Assembly (NCBI GenBank): GCA_951217055.1
Contig: OX578282.1
Span: 17,733,877-17,797,876, forward strand
Source: Gerris lacustris
Lineage: Eukaryota; Arthropoda; Insecta; Hemiptera; Gerridae
Direction of reading: 5' to 3'
Length of the DNA stretch: 64,000 nucleotides
Shown: one piece after another, positions 13,209 through 24,500 of the stretch
How positions within the stretch are numbered: position 1 is the stretch's first letter
Layout of the letters: every line of letters begins with the position of its first letter
Made by a program: the position numbers and the translations under genes
Notes under the pieces: generated by a model
Told to the model about the DNA's origin: nothing
What the model saw: only the letters and a program-made list of their open reading frames with translations
Database searches by the model: none

Positions 13209-13464
13209 CATTCTGTCCCAAACGAGAGTTAGTGCGTTGACAGCAAGGGAAATCGAGTGATACACAGATTTGCCAACCTCTAAGTGAAAAAATAAAGCCA
13301 CTAGGTCTGTGGTTAGGGAGCCTCTCCCCTCCACTAGACACATTCATCTTTGCCTAGTTGGCCCGACCTTTTGTCCGGGAAAATTTGAGTTCTCATTGGC
13401 TCCCACCCCATTTGCTAGTTTTTCCCACTCTGTCAACGCACTAACTCTCGTTTGGGACAGACTA
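13209..13464. mobile_element. 256-bp MITE with TA target site, Tc1/mariner-like
   Basis: An inverted repeat of about 30 bp, starting TCTGTCCCAAACGAGAGTTA, occurs at 13212-13243 and inverted at 13431-13461, with three extra bases and then TA outside each end (13207-13208 and 13465-13466). Size, TIR and TA flanks fit a Tc1/mariner-derived MITE. Part of the interior (about 13340-13425, minus orientation) resembles the repeat that also occurs at 22.0 and 51.7 kb (tagttggcccgacc in plus strand here). Confidence 0.7.
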
Positions 13465-13496
13465 TAAGCTGATCAACTTAAGAGCTGTTGGTATTA

Positions 13497-13970
13497 AACC
13501 AGCCATTCTTAGTCCAACATGGTCGTACAGCACAGGGCGGGGCTTGTTCGATCCGTGTTAGATGCACGGGGAATCCGACTCGACCTTGTCATACAACATG
13601 TAGCCAACCATCCCACTCACAGTCCAACTGTCACTGTCGTATCACAGTGGCTCATTGGAGTGAGTGTCGTATCACAGTGGCTCATTGGAGTGAGTGTCGT
13701 ACCGCAGTGGCTCGTTGGAATGAGTGTCGTACCACAGTGGCTCGTTGGAGTGAGTGTCGTAACACAGTGGCTCGTTGGAGTGAGTGTCGTACCACAGTGG
13801 CTTGTTGGAGTGAGTGTCGTACCACAGTGGCTCGTTGGAGTGAGTGTCGTAACACAGTGGCTCGTTGGAGTGAGTGTCGTACCACAGTGGCTCGTTGGAG
13901 TGAGTGTCGTACCACAGTGGCTTGTTGGAGTGAGTGTCGTACGACCAAGTTGGACTGTAAATGGCTGGTT
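13497..13970. mobile_element. 474-bp TIR element carrying a 30-bp minisatellite, TTA target duplication
   Basis: The left end AACCAGCCATTCTTAGTCCA pairs with the right end (reverse complement AACCAGCCATTTACAGTCCA); both continue with AAC[A/T]TGGTCGTAC, giving about 33-bp TIRs. TTA lies directly outside both ends (13494-13496 and 13971-13973), the target-site type of PIF/Harbinger elements. About two thirds of the interior is a tandem array. There is no transposase, so it is non-autonomous. Confidence 0.8.
13636..13945. repeat. Minisatellite, 30-bp unit, about 10 copies
   Basis: The unit reads gtcgtaccacagtggctcgt followed by tggagtgagt. Copies differ at a few positions (accaca, aacaca, atcaca; ctcgtt, cttgtt, ctcatt). 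The 30-bp period is a multiple of three, so several frames stay open and give repetitive ORFs on both strands. These look like by-products rather than genes. Confidence 0.95.
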
Positions 13971-15147
13971 TTAGGCTCTTATTTTACCTTTGTTTTTCCA
14001 TAATAATCTATACCTATTTTGTCTAAGCAGTAAATGTGCAAGAGGAGTAAATATTCAAGAGGTATGAAAAGTTCTATATTTCTAGATAAGAGTAGGTAAT
14101 ATTAAGAGGTAAGAAATATTCCCAAATGCTGAAAAATGATTATGGAAAATTGGTAAAAAAGAAAAAGGCAAATCCCTCAATACATTTTTGAATCTGAGAT
14201 TTTGATTATGCCTTGGTATTATCACATTTTAGTTTAGAAGAAAATAGGTTTTCCATTTGCACTAGTACTTACTTTAACATGTTCTGTGGTAGATCATAGT
14301 TATCATTCATGTATTGGTCAGGCCCTGATCTAAGATACCTTGTGCCCTGAGTTTCGGGCTAGATTAAGGGGTGGCTTTGATATCCGAAAAGCCGAGTAAA
14401 AATAAAGTTGATAACTCGATTTTCGCGCCCCTCCTAAACTGGCTCCCCTAGTCAGATGTCAGATACCCAGTTTAGGGACAGATTCCCAGGCTCCGGGAAG
14501 ACAAGAATTTCCTGAAGCGCCACCAAGCCGATTAAAAAAGAAACATTGGTCTGACAAATAAAACAAAACTTTCTCTTATCAACATGCAATTGCATCAGTG
14601 GCATAATTTTCATTTCTTTAAAAAATGAGAAAGCGACGTTTCAGACAACAATAGATGGATCATGAAGACAAAAAACAACAAGTGTCTTTATGGTGTAATA
14701 GGTGCTCCAACTGTATGAGTGAGGTGCCAGGGTGCCTATAGTAATATGAAATAATAATAATCATTAAAAGAATAACAGCGTGGCAATTAAACAGCAGAAG
14801 GTGGGTGTCAGCACACCCCCAACTATACGATTTTCCGGATCACTTGATATTTTCCTCCTTTTTTTTTTTTTTGTTTACTGAAAAAACAAGTGCAAGTTTT
14901 CTAGCATAACAATTTTTTAGTTCTATATAGTTGGTTTTGAAAAAAATATACTACAAGTTCCTTAGTGTTTGGAACATCCACTGATTTTTTTTACTAATTT
15001 TTCATCCACTGAAGCAGTACCGGAACGACGTAATGTATGTAACGTATGAATGTACACCCCTGCACTAGACAAGATTTCTCTTTGTCTAACAGTTCTTTAG
15101 AAAAAGGAATATAATCTCTCGGGAATTAAAATTGGTTCTGTAATTGA

Positions 15148-15453
15148 GGCTCTGTCTGCACTGAAGTTATATAGAAGTATAATAAACAAGTTGTTGCACT
15201 GCCATTGTTTGAGGTTTGAATTGAGTGTTTATTAAAATTACTACAAATATAAATGAAAAAAATAATTATTAAGTTAAAAATATTGGAAAAAGTTAAGAGT
15301 TAGTAATGCAGTTGTGTAGAAAAGTAGCCCCCATACAGACTGTACTGCTGCGTGGTGGACAAAAAGTAAACTAAATACAACAAACTAAAGAAAACGCTCC
15401 AGTGCAAGAACTTGTCTATTCTAGTTATTAACTTTAGTCTGCACAGACAACAG
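15148..15453. mobile_element. Possible TIR element, about 305 bp
   Basis: The left segment ggctctgtctgcactgaag...caagttgttgcactg is inverted on the right as (reverse complement) tgtctgtgcagactaaag...caagttcttgcactg. The inverted arms are about 50 bp and imperfect. TAA and TTA trinucleotides lie just outside, but the exact ends are uncertain. Confidence 0.5.
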
Positions 15454-17593
15454 GTAGTTATTTGAAAAAAAAAAAAAAAAAAAAAAATGGTTTAGGTCTA
15501 AAGGGAACCTTAAAGAGTCGTAGAAACAAAATAAGAACATTAAAAAAATAAATAAAAAGATTTAACAAATTAATATTGTTTTCAAAATCAAACTGAAATT
15601 ACATTTTAGTACATTGACTTAATGGTTAAAATACTATAAATAGGTAATAGTTTAATAATATAAAAATTAAATATATTTAATATGTCAAATGAATACCAAA
15701 AGAGGTATCTAAGATAATTTTAATAAAAATATAATTAACATCTTTAATTAGTTTAAATAAATCGAAAAATAAAAATTAGAATTAGATAATTAATATATTC
15801 AGTTGGTCACACTGCTCACACAGTCTCCCACAATTACTAAGCATTTTCAATTTCAACTCATCCAGCCATTTTTCCCTGATCTTCGTTCTCTTGAAACTTA
15901 ATTTTCAAAATTAACTTTATTTTTATTTTATTTATTGAAAATATAATTTACAAAACATACATTGATCAACATGATGAGAAGAGTAAGGTAAGAATACAAT
16001 CAACTTTTTAAAATGTAATCGTTTTTGATACCCAAATGTTAATAAGTATACTTATTAAATTATCTACAAAAAAGAATATATAAAGCCAGTATATTTATTA
16101 AAATCATAATGAACCATTTTAATAAAATAATTTAATAAATATATATTTTTATTTTTAATTAAATATAACTTAAAAATATAGTTTATAAACACAGATTTGA
16201 TTGCAGTTTGAGTATTGAAACTTACCATTACCATGAGGTTATGTTACTCAGTAGATACTCTGTACAAGTCCTGGACTTGTACTGAGTACTGTATCAAAAA
16301 GTCCTCTTTCATTGTAATTAGTAATTAAGTTTTAATGTAAGGTCTTAAAATATTTAGTAGACAAAATTGTTCGAGTGTGTCAGGCAAGTCTAATAGCGTA
16401 CGTTATTTAGATTCTTTACATTTCCACGGAATCAAATTTTCATCTATCAACATCTCCCACCCCGGAACCGGAAGGTTTATAAAAATGTATTGTCCTCAAA
16501 GTTGCCATCCTGTTGAGTAACAGGATGATTCAAAATCGGAATCAAGGTGAAATACAGATTTTATTTCACAACCCAAATTGTATTAAAGTTTAAAGAAAAT
16601 AATTTACTTAAATATGTATATATTTATTAATTTAAGTATATTTATTAATTTCTTGTTTTATTAATCCCCCCCCCCCCCCAATTTTTCTCAGTGCGCAACT
16701 TGCGCTATGAACCATACTGCTGGGCACCCCTGATAATAATCATAAGTTTAAGTTACATATAGTAAACACTTTTATAAATTTAACTCTACTTGTTTGTGAG
16801 GTACAAATTAAAAAAAAAAAAAGTTAACCCATTTTTTAACTAACTTGAAGGCTAAACTTTTCACATATTATGGTACATATATTTATAATGACATTGCAAG
16901 TAATTATTATTGTCAAAACTTTTTTTCAATATTAAATGTCATAATTATCCTGAAGAAAGCGACCAGACTTTCAGATCTTATAGGCAATTTGATAATGAAC
17001 AGAAAACGTCCTTAGAGATTTTGACGGGTAGCGCCCCCAAATTTGGAGCTAAAATTCATTTCTTGATTTCGCCTTGGGGTATGATTTTTCTAAACATTTA
17101 TGCCAAATTTTGTCAAAATTAGCAGAGTACTTTAGGCTTCAAGTGTCTGCTCAGGCTACAGATAGACATTTTTTTAAAAACCACTTTTTTGGGCTCAGGG
17201 GACCTCAAAACGTGTAAATCTATCAACATTGTATATTTCTGCCGTCACAATTATGAGAAAGTATAAAGTGGACTGACGTCACTAATATAAGATCACTTGA
17301 AAGTGATTGCAATTTACTTACTTCCTGTGCATTGTTATCAGTCATACATATACCGATGACTACACTAAAACTGTTAGTCATTTGTAGTTGCTTCCAATGC
17401 ACGGACTAGCTTTAGGGTGCTTGAATATATTTCTTGATCAGGTCTGATAGAATTTACATGACACACTACTGCACCCAAATATTAATACAGTTAAAATCTA
17501 TTTGTAAAATACTTTAAACCAAAAATTAACGCTTATAATTATAAAGTACTCAATTAGTACCTGTACCTAGTACAATCTAATAGAAATTCAAAT

Positions 17594-17660
17594 TTTTAAG
17601 TTTTTGGTAGTATTCATACTACGGAAAGATTAAATTTTACTTTTAAATCAAATTATAATT
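17594..17660. repeat. Copy 1 of a segment repeated at 62.3 kb
   Basis: Sequence including tttggtagtattcatactac followed by ggaaagattaaattttac recurs almost unchanged at about 62312-62380. It is an interspersed repeat of unknown class lying just outside the inverted pair at 17.7-19.0 kb. Confidence 0.8.
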
Positions 17661-17878
17661 ATCAATAACTACGGGAGACATACAGAGAAAAATATAATCT
17701 TTTGGTTGGCTAAGTTTGTCAGCCGGACATAGCTTGGCAATAGGCAAAAAAAAAAAAAAAGAAAAAAAAAAAAAGATGGAGAGCGGACATGTCCCGCCAA
17801 TTATGGTGGACAATGTGATTAAAAAATAATCCAGAGTAAAAAAATAGTTAGTAAACCAAGAATTCAAGTTAAAAAGTA

Positions 17879-18490
17879 CAGTAGAGCGTCGATTATCCGA
17901 ACTAATGTTTTTTGGTGTGGTTCGGATAATCAAAAATTCGGATAATCAAAATTCTCTAAAACAATGAACAAAATTAAAGGGGAAGATGTGAAAATAATCA
18001 ACCACGTTTATGCAAATATCTCTGTTTTATTTATCTGGTAAATAGTGAAAAAAAAAGTTGTATCACCTAAGTTTAATTTGGCATAAAGAAAGTTGTAATA
18101 CTCGTCTGCTTAATTTTTTTTACTTAATTTTTCACCATGAATCTAGATTTGCCGAATCCCATGTCGTAATTTGAAATTTTTCAGCCACCCAGAACTAGCG
18201 ATGAATGAAGAGTCTCCACCAAGCTTCATGTTTTTACACAATAAGCGGGTCCAGGTATAGGCTGTCCAGAGGCCTGCCGTTTTTGCAAAAACCAAGTGAA
18301 TGCAGCATCTTCCAACAATTCAGATTTCGGTTTTTTCGTAGTTTTACAAACTATGAAGACAAGATTAAGTGCATACCTAGTGATTGAGTCAGAATTATTT
18401 TTTAATCCCGTAATCGTTGATTTACCAACACCGAAATTGATAGCTATAATGCCTGACCCGTTTCACCTTTCTTCAACCACGTAATAATTT

Positions 18491-18521
<31 letters not shown>

Positions 18522-18768
18522 GTCCAAAAATGCTCTAATTGATTCCACAAATTACATAGACAAACAAAAGATAGTTTTTAGTAAACAAATGTTATGTGCC
18601 CCGTCAATTCATCGAAATCTGGTATCCCTTTATACGACTATCACCGCTCATTCTAGGAATTAATTAAGCGTTGGCTTTTGATTTTTTTTTTTTTTCTTTT
18701 TTCAATGAAGCCAGTTCGGATAATTGAACGTTCGGATAACTGACGTTCGGATAATCGACGCTCTACTG
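17879..18768 (-). mobile_element. Pogo/Tigger-type DNA transposon, 890 bp, internally deleted
   Basis: Terminal inverted repeats CAGTAGAGCGTCGATTATCC (then GAAC) occur at both ends, with TA duplicated outside (17877-17878 and 18769-18770). Both the TIR and the TA site are typical of pogo/Tigger elements. Further ttcggataat motifs lie just inside both ends. The interior encodes only an N-terminal transposase fragment on the minus strand, so the copy is dead. Long T tracts interrupt it at about 18493-18521 and 18685. Confidence 0.93.
18226..18462 (-). pseudogene. Pogo transposase fragment (psq/CENP-B type DNA-binding region)
   Basis: The minus strand reads 78 codons between stops: GIIAINFGVGKSTITGLKNN, a psq-type helix-turn-helix, followed about 25 residues later by KPKSELLEDAAFTWFLQKRQ and GQPIPGP, the start of the CENP-B HTH domain. 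There are in-frame stops before and after it and no DDE catalytic domain in the element. It is therefore a remnant of the DNA-binding half of a pogo-family transposase. Confidence 0.88.
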
Positions 18769-19020
18769 TAGTTCTATTTTCTATTGTTAGTTTTCTACTT
18801 GACAGTGACCACTTTGATTTGGATTAATATTTAAATAACTAAGCTATCAAGTGACAAACTAACATCATATTCAATTTTTGTCTACTAACTCATTTTTTTA
18901 CTCAGGATCATGAAAATCACATTGTCCACCAAAGTGAGCCAGGACATAGCTGCTCTCCTCCGGTTTTTTTTTTTTTTTCAAATGTCCCGCAGATGAACTT
19001 AGCCGAACACGTATCCTTAA

Positions 19021-19860
19021 AAGGCACTAAAATATTAACTTGTACACAAAATTCTAGCTTGATGTTAGTCAGACACTTTTTTGCATGTCATCTCCTGAAC
19101 AGGGACTAAAAAAAAAAAACAGGAAATAAAAAGGGACAAAATAAACAATATACATAATCAAAATTAGTAGGTCAAGAAAGCTAACAGGAAGAAAAAATCA
19201 TCAATTAAACATATATCATGACATGCATATGCCCAGGAGAGGTATGAAAGCTGTAAAAAACATAACATGGTCACATTTTCTTCTTCAAAATCTAAAAACC
19301 CTAATTGACCCAACAACATACATGAAAATTAAATAAAAAGGAATAAAATAAATTACTCATAACATTTTAAAAGCTTGTTTTTTGTTTTTTTTTAATTCAG
19401 ACTTTTTTGAAATTTAAAATTCAAGCACAAAAATTGCATGGAGGATTGAGTTTTGCGTTACATATTGCATCAAAAATTAAATTGTTACTCTCTTCATTTA
19501 AATATTTTTGAAAATAATAAATCGGTCTCCAATTAATATTTCTAGTATATTGAAAAAACATATATATATATATAGATATTTTTTTTTTTTTATAATAAAC
19601 GTTTATTGTTTTACATTATTATTTCTTTTAATATTTAAGTACAAATTGTATTATTAGCATCAGATTTTTTAAAATCTATTAATATATCAGAAATCGTTTA
19701 TAAGTATATATTATTATTTTAACATTTGTAAATTAGAGAAAGTGAAATTCTAAGATATTGAATGTGATTTGAATGGAAAAAAGGTACAATATAAAGAAGT
19801 GTAAAAGGACAAAGAGAGCATTGAATGAGAAAGGGAAGGGGTTATGAAAAGTTCCTATTG
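19021..19860. other. Intergenic DNA upstream of Rad21
   Basis: AT-rich with a short (TA)n and poly(T) at about 19560-19590. No gene or clear element seen. The upstream regulatory region of Rad21 probably lies in the right part of this stretch. Confidence 0.4.
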
Positions 19861-19864
19861 ACAG

Positions 19865-20106
19865 GTGCTGCTTCTAACGGTAACAACAGCAACTAATCGA
19901 GTTCCACAAAACACTCTCCCCTTTTTTCCGTGCCGCCATGTTTTGCCAGTTCGCGCTAGAGAGGTTCTTTTCACCCGAGTTACCCATTATATTTTCGTTC
20001 GTTATGGGCACTTAAATTCAATATTTTTCTGTACATTTTTTAATTTTTTTGACAGTTTGGTTTGTTTAAAGTGTGTTTACGTTCTCAACTCGGATTTATT
20101 TGTTTG
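19865..20106 (+). promoter_or_regulatory. Probable Rad21 promoter and non-coding first exon
   Basis: The first Rad21 coding exon begins at a splice acceptor (21525) with 31 bases before the ATG, so an upstream non-coding exon is needed. This segment is locally less AT-rich, with several CpGs (ccgtgccgccatg, gttcgcgctag), and ends in a consensus donor (tttg|gtaagttt at 20106/20107). The match is by donor quality and position only; transcription start and exon length are unknown. Confidence 0.45.
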
Positions 20107-21556
20107 GTAAGTTTCTTTTCGGATTTTATTATAAGTGATTTTGTTTTCACCTCTTTGTCCATTAGCCCCTGTGAGGCGCCAAACGGTTTTGTTATTGTTT
20201 TTTCGTACGTTACTCTAGTTTTCACTTTGCGATATAGATTTGTTCACTTGTATTCTTTTTATTATCTTTATATTATTAAATCCTTTTACTTTTATCTTTT
20301 AAAATAGTTCTTAAAACGATGTAATTCCTTTGTTTACTGTGTATCTAAAAACAATTATAGGTTATCTTTGCATTGTTATTTACTCTTTAACTCTATTAGT
20401 TCTGTTACTCTTATTATATTTTCAAGTATGTGGATTAAAGAAAATTTAAACTTTCGATTATATTAAATTATTTTCTATTAACTTACCTTACAAAATGCTT
20501 TTTTTCTTACTTCAATCGGTTGGTATGTTGTGAAGGTAAACCATTACCTATTCAGTGAACGTTGATACCAATTCTAAATTCCATTTGAACCTATTTGTAT
20601 TATTATACATATTAGAAAGTTCTCTTTTATCATTTAGTAACATATTTTAGTAAAGTTAGTCAATGTTTAAAACTTACGTGCGTTGTATTATTAGAAAATT
20701 TGTACATTTGAGAGTCTAAATTTGGACAAAATCTACGAAAGTTGAAACTTATAGTAGTCTTTATTTAAACTGTTTTATGGCTTCCGTCGAGTTTATTCGA
20801 ATTTCTTTCAATACTGTGGTGTCTTCTGATTGTAATAATTACTTTTAATATAATAATAATTGTTGTGCATATCCCATTATCGTAATGAAAATGAATACCT
20901 AAAAGTAATCATAGTAGTGAATATTCCGATTAATTTCTCTCAATCTATAAAACTATTACGATAAAATAAAGCAGAGCTAAAGTAAATTTTGTTTAAATAC
21001 TTTTGTATTACTATCTTAGAAATTAAATTTTACTTTCTAAATGTCTTAAAAAAAACCTAAATTTCAAAACGGTTTCTTTGGCAACTTAGGTTATATGTCA
21101 GAGGGTTATGTTGACATATAATAGGAGTGTTGTTTTTATTATAATTCTTAGTGTAGTTTATTATTAAATATTTAGAAATTCTGTTTATGTGAATAATCTT
21201 ATAACTCTGACACGCAGTTTCTTATGGTTGATTATTTTGATTTTTAATGAAACAAGTATTATTTTGCTAAAGTTTTAGAGGATAGGCTTAGGATATTTGA
21301 GTATGGTGGCCACACTAAAAACCCCTAGCCACTACCATCAGCCATCCTTTCTTCACCACTTGCCTCCTGCAGTGCAGCAATATGACGATTATTGATATTG
21401 TTTTAGTTACCTTTGACGCAGTGTTGTTGGCTTGATAAACCAACAATGACCCCAATTTTTACACCGAGAAGTTATTGTAATTAAATCAATTACAATTTTA
21501 TAATTTATGTATCTTATGTTTTTAGATTTTGCAAAAGAGTTGAAGTACGTTTCGAC

Positions 21557-24500
21557 ATGTTTTACGCACATTATGTACTCGCCAAGAAGGGCCCTTTGGC
21601 CCGGATTTGGTTGGCTGCTCATTGGGACAAGAAGCTGACCAAAGCTCATGTATTTGAAACTAACATCGAGAAGTCTGTAGATGGCATCCTTCAACCTAAG
21701 GTAAACCATAATAACAATAACTATAATTGATTATATAATTGAACTATAATTGATGCATATCATTAAAAAGCTCTGGAGAAGTACAATATACCTCATATTT
21801 TGAAGGGAGAGAAAGAGTATACTGATTATTTAGCTGTTGACATTGTAAATCTAACTGCTTTAAATTCAAGTATGTAATAATTTATAGACAAATAAATCGC
21901 ACCATTATACTCTTATTAATGAAAAACAGTAATGTGATATCTGTGCTTTACAGTATTTGTGTTATAAGTTGTGATATTTGAAAGCGTGGAAAAAATGTCA
22001 ATGAAAAATTGGGGTGGGGAGCCAACAAATTATAAGAATTTTGAATTCTAGAAGGTCAAGCCAACTAGGCAAACAAAAATGTCACTCAAAGTGGGGTGTT
22101 GCACTAAGGATAACACCCTGGTGTCTTTATTTTTTTCCCTTGCATTGGTTGGCCAATCTGAGTGTCTGTATACTGTAGTTGTGGATACCAAACCCAGATC
22201 ATTTGCTTTGGAGAAAAGAGAAGATGTGATAGAAGTCTTTATATATATCCATTGCAAATATATATGGTGGAAGAAACTAATTTATTGGTAGTTTTGATGG
22301 AAATTTTGGCACTTCTTTAGATTGTTACTCCTCTTATAAAAAAAACAAAGGGAAGTAACAATCTAAAGAAGGTGTACGGAATCTTCTTCAGACTGTTACT
22401 CCCCTTATCAAAATAGGAGTGGGATATTCCTTTGTCCCAAAGTACATTGGACTAAACATCCCTTTTTCTTAATAGTTATTTAGTCAAAGTCATTTTTATT
22501 GTAAAATAACATAGGGGAGTAACAATCTAAATAAGTACCGAGATTTTGTGGTACTTATGTAAGTAATAGTTACTAAAGATTTTTGAGATACTGCCCAGAG
22601 AGTGGAAATTGTGATCAGTTGGCCAAACAGAGATATTGCTGAAACTCAATTAGCCCGCATAGCCATATGTGGGCCCGCGTCCGCACTTGTCATTACTGGA
22701 CATTGATCTCAATGTAGGTTTTCACACGTAGCGGGATCCACGTCTGCACTTGTCACCTATTGGACATTGATCTCCATTGTATGTTTCACGCTTGTTAGAT
22801 GCACCGTGTAAAAAGGCACTTATGCATTCTTCAGATTTTACATTATAATGCTATAGTGTAATAATACATTATAATTATAATTCTATCACAAGAAGCAGGG
22901 TTTAGCATCACCAAAGAATGAGTTGCAGGCCCCAAACACAAGTGGTCTTGACCTCTATAGTTATTTACAAATATTATTTATTTTAATTACTATTATAACT
23001 TCAGGTGAAAATGGCTCTGAGAACATCAGGTCATCTGTTGCTCGGAGTTGTGAGGATATACTCTCGGAAGGCGAAGTACCTGCTAGCTGATTGTAATGAA
23101 GCCTTCGTTAAGATTAAAATGGCTTTTCGGCCTGGTATGGTCGACTTGCCTGAAGACAACAGGGAAGCTGCTATTAACGCCATCACTCTTCCAGAAGTGT
23201 TTCATGACTTTGACACTGCTATGCCGGAACTCAAGTATGTATTAATAAATTTTTAATTTTTTTTTAGGATGTTTAGTTTTTGTGTTATCAAATTAAACAT
23301 TGCATTACTTTTACACCCTTCAGATTGATTGATTTTTAAAAGACTCTTGGTGCAAACATTCGGATGTTTTATTACAAATAACCAAATTTAATGATTTTGG
23401 CTCTTTATAAGTAGAAAATAAATAAGTAAATAGCTCATCACTCAAAAGATGGCACTCTTATTTCTTCTAAGAAGAGCAGCTGCTTTCATAAGGGTGAGCT
23501 TTGCCATACCTTTTTGGTATTGATCCTAGTTTTAACTGTTGGTTAATTGTTAAACCTTACTGGTAGATCAGATACTTACTTATCTACTGTTTTTATAATT
23601 GCGTAACTGATGGAATTGGGGACCAACCTGTTTTGGAAGGGTAATTGATAGTTTTACCTGCATATGTTTATTTTAACTTAATTTTTTCTCAAGATTACTC
23701 TTCTTGTATTCCATTTTCTTGCTATGATAAGATATTATTTAAACAATTATTTAAATGTAATATGCTATTGAATAAGAAAGATCTTGGTGTATCTAGTGGG
23801 AATTATTTGTAATTAATTAAAATTGACTCATCCAAAATATTAAAATTAATTAAAAAAAATGTATGATAGACAACTTATGATAATAAGATTAGCTGCTATT
23901 TAAAGGTTAGTATTTATGGTTGATGTGCTATTTTTACATTTATTTTGTTTAATATAACCTTTTATCTATTCTTTAATCTTTATTTTATAAACTATATAAT
24001 TTATTCTTGTAGTGATGTGGATATTGAAGCTCAGCTAACACTGAATCAGTCTCGTGCTGAAGAGATCACTTTAAGAGAAGACTATGGCAACATGTCCTCT
24101 CTTGTGGAGCAAGAGGAAGGCTTTGGAGACATGGGTTTTGGAGCTGATGGCCCTGATATTCTTAGGCATGCTTCCCGCCTCGAACAATCATTGGATCAGG
24201 TAAGAGTTTCATATCCTAGTATTATCTTGTTTTTTCTATGTAGATCAGTGTTTCCCAAACTGTGTGCTGTGGGATCCAGAATAAAATATAATAAACCACA
24301 AGTTGTTACTTTTGTGCGATTTATTAATGAATAATTTATTATTGGATAATTCCTGGATGCAGTCTGGAATGCATGGACTTCCTAAAGTGCCATAATTATT
24401 CTGGATTTAGGTCCGAGCATAGATCAGCAATAGAGAAATGTGATGGAGCATAGAGAGGATTTCTGATAATAGATCTATACTCAATATAATTTTTTTTTTT

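Larger units (their letters stand above)
13971..17690. other. Intergenic DNA with scattered repeat fragments
   Basis: No gene recognised. It contains a possible TIR element at 15148-15453, poly(A) at about 15464-15487, a poly(C) run at about 16667-16679, and a hairpin near 16270-16300 (gtacaagtcc ... ggacttgtac). At about 16725-16736 'gggcacccctg' resembles one end of a hAT element with no matching partner. 17030-17240 has the look of an old interspersed repeat. Confidence 0.45.
17700..19020. repeat. Pair of about 150-bp inverted arms (fold-back) with a pogo element inserted between
   Basis: The left arm (about 17700-17860) contains ggctaagtttgtcagcc, a poly(A) run, ggagagcggacatgtcc, ggtggacaatgtgatt and agtaaaaaaatagttagta. 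The right arm (about 18870-19010) carries the same blocks in reverse complement and in mirror order, with about 80% agreement by eye. Without the nested pogo insertion the two arms would be only about 120 bp apart. It could be a fold-back transposon or two opposed copies of a poly(A)-bearing repeat. Confidence 0.75.

Noticed and set aside
13488..14003. Repetitive 171-, 151- and 88-codon ORFs as genes
   Set aside because: They are by-products of a 30-bp tandem repeat in a TIR element and appear on both strands.
19865..20307. 81-codon ORFs as a small gene
   Set aside because: They are hydrophobic, low in complexity and lie over the likely Rad21 5' UTR and first intron.
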